In this document: one piece after another, positions 53,373 to 60,191 of the stretch
Position numbering within the stretch: the stretch's first letter is position 1
Layout: the number at the start of each line of letters is the position of its first letter
DNA from: Pseudomonas sp. NFACC02
Lineage (GTDB): Bacteria > Pseudomonadota > Gammaproteobacteria > Pseudomonadales > Pseudomonadaceae
Assembly: GCF_900110765.1 (NCBI RefSeq)
Contig: NZ_FOEO01000033.1
Location: forward strand, 1-60,191
Reading direction: 5' to 3'
DNA: 60,191 nt
Translations under genes and position numbers: made by a program
The notes under the pieces: generated by a model
The model's input: only the letters and a program-made list of their open reading frames with translations
Told to the model about the DNA's origin: nothing
The model's database searches: none

Positions 53373-54293
53373 ATGTGGTTCAAAAACCTGCTTGTCTATC
53401 GCCTGACCCAGGACCTGCCATTTGATGCCGAGGCGCTGGAGACCGCATTGGCGACCAAGCCTGCACGCGCTTGTGCCAGTCAGGAGTTGACCACTTACGG
53501 TTTCATCGCCCCGTTCGGCAAGGGTGAAGACGCACCGCTGGTGCATGTCAGCGGCGACTTCATGCTGGTGTCGGCGCGTAAGGAAGAACGCATCCTGCCG
53601 GGTAGCGTGGTCAACGACGCGCTGAAAGAGAAAGTCGAAGAAATCGAGACCGAGCAGATGCGCAAGGTCTATAAGAAGGAACGCGACCAGCTCAAGGATG
53701 AGATCATCCAGGCCTTCCTGCCACGGGCCTTTATCCGTCGCTCCATGACGTTTGCCGCCATCGCGCCCAAGCAAGGCGTCATTCTGGTCAACGCCTCAAG
53801 CCCGAAACGCGCCGAAGACCTGTTGTCGACCCTGCGTGAAGTCGTCGGCTCGCTGCCGGTTCGTCCGGTGACCGTGAAAACCGCACCGACCGCCGTGATG
53901 ACCGAATGGGTCAAGACCGGTCAGACCGCCGAAAACTTTTTCGTGCTTGACGAGTGCGAACTGCGCGACACCCACGAAGACGGCGGCATCGTGAAGTGCA
54001 AGCGTCAGGACCTGACCAGCGACGAAATCCAGTTGCACCTGAGCACCGGAAAGGTCGTGACCCAACTGTCACTGGCCTGGCAGGACAAGCTGTCCTTCGT
54101 GCTCGACGACAAGCTGGGCGTCAAACGCCTGAAGTTCGAAGACCTGCTGCAGGATCAGGCGGAACAGGACGGTGGCGACGACGCACTGGGCCAACTGGAC
54201 GCCAGTTTCACCCTGATGATGCTGACTTTCGGTGAGTTCCTGCCGCAGTTGTTCGACGCACTGGGCGGTGAAGAGATTCCGCAGGGGATCTGA
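53373..54293 (+). CDS. rdgC: Recombination-associated protein RdgC
   Basis: This 306-residue nucleoid-associated DNA-binding protein forms a ring dimer and antagonises RecA filament formation. The start MWFKNLLVYRLTQDLPFD is diagnostic, with TYGFIAPFGKGEDAPLVH near residue 38, ERDQLKDEIIQAFLPRAFIRRS near 100, and DASFTLMMLTFGEFLPQLFDALGGE at the end. AAAGGAGAG precedes the ATG at 53373. Confidence 0.97.
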   Translation: MWFKNLLVYRLTQDLPFDAEALETALATKPARACASQELTTYGFIAPFGKGEDAPLVHVSGDFMLVSARKEERILPGSVVNDALKEKVEEIETEQMRKVYKKERDQLKDEIIQAFLPRAFIRRSMTFAAIAPKQGVILVNASSPKRAEDLLSTLREVVGSLPVRPVTVKTAPTAVMTEWVKTGQTAENFFVLDECELRDTHEDGGIVKCKRQDLTSDEIQLHLSTGKVVTQLSLAWQDKLSFVLDDKLGVKRLKFEDLLQDQAEQDGGDDALGQLDASFTLMMLTFGEFLPQLFDALGGEEIPQGI

Positions 54294-54308
54294 CCACCTC
54301 TCGAACTG

Positions 54309-54393
54309 TGGGAGCCGGCTTGCTGGCGATATGATCTGTCATTCAACATCGAGTTGTCTGGACTGACGCTTTCGCCAGCAAGCCGGCTCCCAC
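54309..54393. repeat. REP pair (GTGGGAGCCGGCTTGCTGGCGA type)
   Basis: Inverted copies with arms of about 22 bases lie between rdgC and the symporter gene. This is the same subtype as the tandem array at 21040-21545. Confidence 0.88.
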
Positions 54394-54435
54394 GGTTTTG
54401 CGTACCGGGTTCACCCATAATAAAAGGAGCAAGCC

Positions 54436-55398
54436 ATGCGTGCGCTGGCTGCATTGAGTCGTTTTGTCGGTAATACCTTCGCCTACTGGGTGCTGCTGTT
54501 CGCCGTGCTGGCGTTCCTGTTCCCGACCTGGTTCATCAGCCTGAAGACCTTGATCGTGCCCTTGCTGGGGCTGGTCATGTTCGGCATGGGCCTGACCCTC
54601 AAGCTTGAAGATTTTTCCGAGGTCGTGCGTCATCCCTGGCGCGTGGCGCTGGGTGTGGTCGCGCACTTCGTGATCATGCCGGGCGTGGCCTGGTTGCTGT
54701 GCCAGGCGTTTCACCTGCCTCCGGAAATCGCCGTCGGCGTGATTCTGGTCGGGTGCTGCCCAAGCGGCACCTCGTCCAATGTCATGACCTGGCTGGCGAA
54801 AGGCGATCTGGCACTGTCGGTCGCCATCGCCGCGGTCACCACCCTCCTCGCCCCGCTGCTAACCCCGGCCCTGATCTGGCTGCTGGCGTCGGCATGGTTG
54901 CCCGTATCCTTCATGGAAATGTTCTGGTCGATCCTGCAACTGGTGATGCTGCCGATCGTGCTGGGCGTCATCGCGCAGCGCCTTCTTGGCGCGCGCGTGC
55001 AGTTCGCGGTCGACGTGCTGCCGCTGATTTCGGTGGTGAGCATCGTCATGATCGTCTGCGCCGTCGTGGCCGCCAGCCAGGCAAAAATCGCCGAGTCCGG
55101 CCTGCTGATCATGGCGGTGGTGATCCTGCACAACAGCTTCGGTTTCCTGTTGGGCTACTTCACCGGCAAGCTGTTCAAACTGCCGCTGGCACAGCGCAAG
55201 TCGCTGTCACTGGAAGTCGGCATGCAGAACTCCGGCCTCGGCGCCGCCCTGGCCAGCGCCCACTTCTCGCCACTGGCGGCGGTGCCCAGCGCGCTGTTCA
55301 GCGTATGGCACAACATTTCGGGGGCGTTGCTCTCGACGTACTTCAGGAAGATGGCGCCGGATGTCGTGGTTACGGAAGACAAGCCGGTGGTGGGTTAA
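54436..55398 (+). CDS. Bile acid:sodium symporter family transporter (PanS/YocS-like)
   Basis: This 320-residue inner-membrane transporter has nine or ten hydrophobic helices and the family motifs VILVGCCPSGTSSNVMTWLAKG near residue 111 and SLEVGMQNSGLGAALASAHFS near 258. Bacterial members move pantoate/ketopantoate or other organic anions with sodium; the substrate here is not known. AAAGGAGC precedes the ATG. Confidence 0.9.
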   Translation: MRALAALSRFVGNTFAYWVLLFAVLAFLFPTWFISLKTLIVPLLGLVMFGMGLTLKLEDFSEVVRHPWRVALGVVAHFVIMPGVAWLLCQAFHLPPEIAVGVILVGCCPSGTSSNVMTWLAKGDLALSVAIAAVTTLLAPLLTPALIWLLASAWLPVSFMEMFWSILQLVMLPIVLGVIAQRLLGARVQFAVDVLPLISVVSIVMIVCAVVAASQAKIAESGLLIMAVVILHNSFGFLLGYFTGKLFKLPLAQRKSLSLEVGMQNSGLGAALASAHFSPLAAVPSALFSVWHNISGALLSTYFRKMAPDVVVTEDKPVVG

Positions 55399-55437
55399 AG
55401 CGCGTCATCCTACAGGTCGAGTATCAACGACAGGATC

Positions 55438-55600
55438 TGTAGGATCCGGCTCCTACAGTTCGATAACTGCCGCAGGTTCTCGGGTAGATGCAGTACGTGT
55501 AGGAGCCGTCCGAGGTTACGAGGGCCGCGATCGCGAGGTGTCATTCACCATCATCGTCGCCGCCCCGCCGCTCTGGCCAGCAAGCCAGCTCCAACAGTTA
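55438..55600. repeat. Degenerate REP cluster
   Basis: A compact hairpin CTGTAGGA-tccggc-TCCTACAG (55438-55459) is followed by fragments GTGTAGGAGCCGTCCGAGG and CCAGCAAGCCAGCTCC of other REP ends. No gene is seen in 55399-55612. Confidence 0.7.
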
Positions 55601-55612
55601 TCAATAGGTCAT

Positions 55613-57484
55613 TTACCTGACATCCCCACGCAACTCCGCCACCCGCTCACGCACCAGAGCCGGCTCGGACGACTCCCCCGCCAACGCGGGCCCCGCCACC
55701 AGCGTCACCCGCGACCACAATCTGCGAAACACACCCTTGTCGGGGTCGCGACTGAAGAAGCTGCCCCACAAGCCTTGCAGCGCCAGCGGAATCACCGGCA
55801 CGTCGGTTTCTTGCAGCACGCGGGTCATGCCGCCTTTGAATTCGTCGATCTCACCGGTAGTGGTCAGTTTGCCTTCGGGGAAGATGCACACCAGCTCACC
55901 GTCTTTCAGGTAGTCGGCGATCCGCTTGAAGGCCTGGTCGTAGATCAGCAGGTCCTCGCTGCGCCCGGCGATGGGAATGGCCCCTGCGGTGCGGAAGATG
56001 AAGTTGAGCACCGGCAGGTTGAAGATCTTGTAGTACATGACGAAGCGGATCGGCCTGCGCACGGACCCGGCGATCAACAGGGCATCCACGAACGACACGT
56101 GATTGCAGACCAGCAACGCCGCGCCTTCGTCAGGAATCTGCTCCAGGTCGCGGTGCTCCACACGGTACATGGAATGGCTGAGCAGCCAGATCATGAAACG
56201 CATGGTGAATTCGGGGACGATCTTGAAGATGTAGGTGTTCACCGCGATGTTCATCAGCGAGACCACCAGGAACAGCTGCGGAATCGAGAGTTTCACCACG
56301 CTCAGGAAGATGATCGACACGATCGCCGACACCACCATGAACAGTGCGTTGAGAATGTTGTTCGAGGCGATGACGCGCGAGCGCTCTTTCTCGGGTGTGC
56401 GCGACTGGATCAGCGCGTACAGCGGCACGATGTAAAAGCCGCCGAAGACGCCGATGCCGAGGATGTCGAACAGCACCCACCAGGCCTGCCCGTAACCCAG
56501 CACCGCCAGCCAGTTGTTGGCCTGAACGTTTTGCGGGAAGCCGCCCGAATGCCACCACAACAACAGGCCGAACACCGTCAGGCCCATCGAACCGAATGGC
56601 ACCAGGCCGATCTCGACTTTGCGTCCCGACAGCCGCTCACACAGCATGGAGCCCGCAGCGATGCCGACCGAAAATACCGTGAGGATCAGGGTGACGACGG
56701 TTTCATCGCCGTACAGGAATTCTTTCGCGTAGGCCGGGATCTGCGTCAGGTAAATCGCGCCGACGAACCAGAACCAGGAGTTGCCGACGATCGAGCGTGA
56801 AACCGCCTTCGTCTGGCCCAGGCCCAGCTTCAGCGTCGCCCAGGATTCGCTGAAGATGTTCCAGTTCAGGCGCATGTCCGGGCTGGCGGCAGCGGCTGGC
56901 GGGATGCCACGACTGGCGAGGTAACCCAGACAGGCGACCAGCACCATGGCGGTGGAGACGATCGGTGCGTAATGCGCCGAGGACATCATAATCCCCGCGC
57001 CGATGGTCCCGGCAAGAATGGCCAGAAAGGTCCCCATTTCCACCAGGCCATTGCCGCCCACCAGTTCGTCTTCATGGAGGTGCTGCGGCAGGATCGAATA
57101 TTTCACCGGGCCGAAGAGCGCGGAGTGTGTGCCCATGGCGAACAGCGCCGCGAGCATCAAGGACAGGTGGTCGAAGAGAAACCCGATGGCACCCACGACC
57201 ATGATGCCGATCTCCAGCACCTTGATCATGCGGATCAGCGTGTCCTTGGGGTATTTCTCGCCGAACTGCCCGGCCAGGGCCGAGAACAGGAAGAACGGCA
57301 GAATGAACAGCAGTGCACACAGGTTGACGTAGATCGAACGGTCACCGTCGATGGTCAGCTTGTAGAGGATGGCGAGGATCAGTGATTGCTTGAAAATGTT
57401 GTCGTTGAACGCCCCGAGGGACTGCGTCACGAAAAACGGCAGGAATCGCCGTTTGCCTAACAGATTGAACTGCGACTGACTCAT
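55613..57484 (-). CDS. MFS transporter-acyltransferase fusion (LplT/Aas-like)
   Basis: This 623-residue inner-membrane protein has an N-terminal 12-helix MFS domain (FLPFFVTQSLGAFNDNIFKQ; ALFGPVKYSILPQHL near residue 105; about 1-405). A C-terminal lysophospholipid acyltransferase (PlsC-type) domain follows from about 425, with NHVSFVD (His-X4-Asp) and FPEGKLT. It lacks the C-terminal acyl-ACP ligase domain of full-length Aas fusions. The expected role is flipping lysophospholipids to the inner leaflet and re-acylating them. The ATG at 57484 follows AAGGACG. Confidence 0.9.
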   Translation of the reverse strand: MSQSQFNLLGKRRFLPFFVTQSLGAFNDNIFKQSLILAILYKLTIDGDRSIYVNLCALLFILPFFLFSALAGQFGEKYPKDTLIRMIKVLEIGIMVVGAIGFLFDHLSLMLAALFAMGTHSALFGPVKYSILPQHLHEDELVGGNGLVEMGTFLAILAGTIGAGIMMSSAHYAPIVSTAMVLVACLGYLASRGIPPAAAASPDMRLNWNIFSESWATLKLGLGQTKAVSRSIVGNSWFWFVGAIYLTQIPAYAKEFLYGDETVVTLILTVFSVGIAAGSMLCERLSGRKVEIGLVPFGSMGLTVFGLLLWWHSGGFPQNVQANNWLAVLGYGQAWWVLFDILGIGVFGGFYIVPLYALIQSRTPEKERSRVIASNNILNALFMVVSAIVSIIFLSVVKLSIPQLFLVVSLMNIAVNTYIFKIVPEFTMRFMIWLLSHSMYRVEHRDLEQIPDEGAALLVCNHVSFVDALLIAGSVRRPIRFVMYYKIFNLPVLNFIFRTAGAIPIAGRSEDLLIYDQAFKRIADYLKDGELVCIFPEGKLTTTGEIDEFKGGMTRVLQETDVPVIPLALQGLWGSFFSRDPDKGVFRRLWSRVTLVAGPALAGESSEPALVRERVAELRGDVR

Positions 57485-57630
57485 CAAACATCGTCCTTAA
57501 TGACGCCGGGGTTGGCTTTCGGATTGGATGACGGGATTCTCGTCCGAGCCACATTGAAGACGTTGAATGCGTGAATGTCGAGCGCGGCCATTCATTCGCG
57601 TCACACATGATGGATGCGTACGGAAGACCT

Positions 57631-57738
57631 CTGTGGGAGTGAGCTTGGTCTGGGCGGCATTCCGACGAATACGTCGTTTCAACCGACATCGCTGTACCGG
57701 ATGTAACGGCCTCTTCGCGAGCCAGCTCGCTCCCACAG
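57631..57738. repeat. REP pair, hybrid ends
   Basis: The left half reads GTGGGAGTGAGCTTGGTCTGGGCGGCAT. The right half reads CGCGAGCCAGCTCGCTCCCAC. The outer ends pair but the inner parts come from different subtypes. Confidence 0.8.
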
Positions 57739-57766
57739 TGCGTAGCTGTTCACCTACAGGACCGTA

Positions 57767-58912
57767 TCAGCCTTTCAACCCGGCAATGCACGGCGAAACG
57801 AACAGCTCTCCTTTATAAGCACCCACCAGGGTGCGGCGCATGATCACCAGCCACAACATCGCCAGGCTGACCACCAGCAAGCTCCCCAGCGCCGAAAAGA
57901 AGCCCAGTTGCAAAACAGCCCCAAGCCTCAGCGTGGTCAAGGCAAACACGCCCAGCGGAAACGTGAATCCCCACCAGCCCAGGTTGAACGGGATGCCGTT
58001 GCGCAGGTATCTAACCGTGATCAGCACCGCCATCAGCAGCCACCACACACCGACGCCCCACAGAATGATCCCGGCAATCAGCCCCAGTCCCGACGCAATC
58101 TCCCCCACCCCGCCTAAACCATGGGCTGCAAAGATCGCGGGCGAATCGGCCCCCAGCACCATCAATCCAAAGGCCCCCGTGCTGATCGGCCCCAGCGCCA
58201 GCCAGCTCGAAGCGGCCATGCTTTCGTGCGGGAGTTTGTGCAGCGCCATGCGCAGCAAAAGGATGGTGAGAATGCTGAACGCCACCGGCACCGACAGCGC
58301 CCACAGCACGTAGCTGGTGATCAGCACGTTGAACTGGCTGTGGCTGTCCGCCAGATGTGGCGCCAGCAAGCCTCCGCTGGCCGCCGCCACTTCCGCCGCC
58401 ACGACCGGCAACAGCCAGACCGCCGTCATTTGGTCGATGCGGTGTTCCTGACGGGTGAACATCATGAACGGGATCAGTACGCCACACGCCAATGACATCG
58501 CCACGTCGAGCCACCACAGCGCCTCGGCCACGGGCAGCACGCCCTGCCCCCATCGCGAAACACCGAACGTCAGCAAGCCGTTGATGATGGTTGCCATGCC
58601 CATTGGAATGGTGCCGAAGAACATCGAAACCGTTGAATGGCCGAAGACCCGCCGTGCTTCGTCGAAGAACATCACCCAGCGCGCGGCGTAGAGCACGCTG
58701 AAGCTCAGAAACAGGACGATGTTCAGCATCCACAGCGCTTCGGCCAGCCGGAGCATGCCGGGGAGGTGAACGGGAAGCTGGGGCAGAACGGCAGACAAGA
58801 TGCCGGTGCCCATGGTCGCGGCGAACCAGTTGGGGGTGAATTGACGAATGACTTCGCGCGGATGGCTCAGTTGGCTGAAGGGTCTGCGCGGCATAAAAAG
58901 CGTGTGATTCAT
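57767..58912 (-). CDS. TDT-family (TehA/SLAC1-like) transporter
   Basis: This 381-residue membrane protein has about ten helices arranged as in the tellurite-resistance/dicarboxylate transporter family. The start region FTPNWFAATMGTGILSAVL is characteristic, with MFFGTIPMGMATIINGL near residue 98 and GWWGFTFPLGVFALTTLRLG near 312. Members export sulfite, malate or other anions. The WFAATMGTGI wording is closest to sulfite-exporter types. Function is inferred from family only. Confidence 0.88.
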   Translation of the reverse strand: MNHTLFMPRRPFSQLSHPREVIRQFTPNWFAATMGTGILSAVLPQLPVHLPGMLRLAEALWMLNIVLFLSFSVLYAARWVMFFDEARRVFGHSTVSMFFGTIPMGMATIINGLLTFGVSRWGQGVLPVAEALWWLDVAMSLACGVLIPFMMFTRQEHRIDQMTAVWLLPVVAAEVAAASGGLLAPHLADSHSQFNVLITSYVLWALSVPVAFSILTILLLRMALHKLPHESMAASSWLALGPISTGAFGLMVLGADSPAIFAAHGLGGVGEIASGLGLIAGIILWGVGVWWLLMAVLITVRYLRNGIPFNLGWWGFTFPLGVFALTTLRLGAVLQLGFFSALGSLLVVSLAMLWLVIMRRTLVGAYKGELFVSPCIAGLKG

Positions 58913-59227
58913 GGGGGTCGCTCCTGTCCTCGTGTGAGGTGGTACCCATGTTACGGCGGGACCTGATATCGATTAAGCGGGTAATTTCTCTATACCTCAT
59001 AGATTTAACAGATATACAAAACCCCGTAGCGTGGCTTGTCTCTGGGCCGCATCCGGACCAGAGTGTGTAAAAACATCCTCGGACACACCCTCGAACATTG
59101 TCGGCGCGAAGCGCCGGCTTTTGTTTCTCGTTATTTGCTGTCTGCAAGGCCATGGGCTTGCTCAGAACCAACCATGCGCCTTCAGACGCGTCACATAGCC
59201 CCATATACGGGCGACGATGTGGCCTTC
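58913..59227. other. Intergenic region with REP fragment and presumed IS end
   Basis: No gene is seen. At about 59027-59065 a piece of one REP subtype (GTAGCGTGGCTTGTC) is joined directly to a piece of another (TCTGGGCCGCATCCGGAC). The IS terminal repeat should lie between here and 59227 but could not be defined from one side. The part near 58980 is AT-rich and may hold the promoter of the TDT gene. Confidence 0.5.
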
Positions 59228-60191
59228 TCAGGCCGTCATGGCTTTCATCAGACCTTGGGTACCCAGGATTTTCATTACCCGCTTCAAGTTATAGGCGAGC
59301 ACATTCAAACTCATTTCAGCGCCGACCCCAGCTAGCTTACGAGTGAGGAAGTGCGCCGGCCCCATCCACTGCTTGAGCGTCCCGAAGGGATGCTCAACAG
59401 TGCGTTTGCGGACCTTCATCATGTCAGGCGCGTTATTGAGCCGGACCTGCATTTCTTCCAGTACAGCTTCGTGCTCCCAGCGTCTGACGCGCCGCTCACG
59501 TCCCGGCGTACATTGTGATTTCAGTGCGCAGCCTTCGCAGTTATTGGTCCAGTAACGGTGCAGTGTCATGCCTTTCTCTACGTATGACGAGCGCCAGGTC
59601 AGCACTTCCTTGGCAGGACAGATATAGACGTCTCGAGTCGAGTCATAGAGGAAGGCATCGTTGTTGAAGCGCCCGTCAAACTTGGCTCCGGAGGTCATCG
59701 CCTTGGGCACATACGCTGTGATGCCGGCCTTGTGACAGGCCAGGATTTCTTCACTTTTGAAGTAACCCTTGTCGGCGACCACCGATATCGACTCAAGCTT
59801 CATCGCTTCTCGGGCTTGTTCGGCCATCGAGCTGAGCTGGTACCGGTCATGGCCCTCATTAGTGACCTCGTGTGCCACGATCAAATGGTGCTTGGTATCT
59901 ACCGCGGTCTGCACGTTGTAGCCCACGATTCCCTTGCCGCCCGACATCATCGAGCGCGCGTCCGGATCGGTCAGGGAGATCTGCTTGTCTGGCGATGCCT
60001 CAAGTTTTACTTCAATCGCCTGCAGCTCTTTCATCTGCTCCTTGAGCTTGGCGATTTTCTCTTGCAACCCGCCTCCGGTGGGGCCTGAAGGCTTGGATTC
60101 GTCTCGATCAGCGGCATCGAGAGCCGCCATGTAACGCGCGATACTGGCTTCGATTTCTTCCATCCGCCGCTTCAGTTTGGCACTGGTGAAG
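59228..60191 (-). mobile_element. IS1182-like transposase, 5' part beyond window
   Basis: This is the C-terminal 320 residues of a transposase, open to the right edge (reading FTSAKLKRR before MEEIEAS), so its beginning is off the window. Motifs fit the IS1182 family: GIVGYNVQTAVDTKHHLIVAHEVTN, VVADKGYFKSEE (catalytic Asp), a Cys-containing block (NCEGCALKSQC), and RTVEHPFGTLKQWMG (catalytic Glu). The visible part has no stop or frameshift, so the element may be active. It ends the gene neighbourhood seen here and marks a mobile boundary. Confidence 0.88.

Overview
The window is chromosomal DNA from a Pseudomonas of the fluorescens/syringae type. The evidence is GC-rich coding with C/G-ending codons, many Pseudomonas-style REP elements (mostly inverted pairs around a 'GTAGGAGC' end), and gene families typical of the genus: M18 aminopeptidase, Prc protease, RdgC, NirBD, a nitrate reductase fused to a diflavin reductase, and an LplT/Aas-like fusion. 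I recognise 43 complete protein genes, one transposase cut by the right edge, and two tRNAs. No rRNA, CRISPR array, prophage or replication origin was seen.

Layout, left to right. 1-641 is non-coding and holds repeats. 642-4135 carries the aminopeptidase and a large MscS-type channel. 4307-10060 is a UTRA/GntR regulator facing an ABC importer operon that includes an alkaline-phosphatase-superfamily phosphodiesterase. Two CTAGACC operator-like sites suggest control by the regulator, and the likely substrate is an organophosphorus compound. 10271-16852 holds a HAD phosphatase, an autotransporter, an unrecognised Ig-like repeat protein and a quinone oxidoreductase. 17008-24070 holds Prc, an EAL-CBS-GGDEF protein, a tandem REP array, a small XRE two-gene module, a YkvA protein and an FKBP lipoprotein. 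A perfect 16-bp inverted repeat made of two DnaA-box sequences lies at 22952-22988.

24464-45103 is a 20-kb accessory catabolic region. It has a polyamine-type ABC importer whose genes are interleaved with an aldehyde dehydrogenase, a GABA-type aminotransferase, a degenerate HAD protein with no catalytic residues, and an Lrp regulator. Facing these are a HAD/FAD oxidase/bicupin operon, then a LysR-controlled aldehyde dehydrogenase, a GMC dehydrogenase with a second orphan binding protein, and a LysR/tartrate-malate dehydrogenase/hydroxyacid dehydrogenase set. The gene set looks like oxidation of an amine or amino alcohol through an aldehyde and an omega-amino acid. The substrate cannot be read from sequence.

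45151-52545 is the assimilatory nitrate/nitrite system: a NasA-diflavin fusion on the minus strand diverging from nirBD on the plus strand. Each mRNA leader shows two hairpins with six-base loops (A at position 1, G at position 4), the second overlapping the left arm of a U-tailed terminator. This is the known architecture of ANTAR (NasT/NasR) antitermination targets. Both promoters read as sigma-54 type and share a possible NtrC box, so nitrogen limitation and nitrate sensing appear to be layered at this locus.

53042-60191 carries tRNA-Asp and tRNA-Val, rdgC, a bile-acid/sodium-symporter-family transporter, an MFS-acyltransferase fusion, a TDT/TehA-family exporter, and an IS1182-like transposase running off the window. 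Start codons were chosen from ribosome binding sites, family alignment and gene overlap, so several genes are shorter than their longest possible frames.
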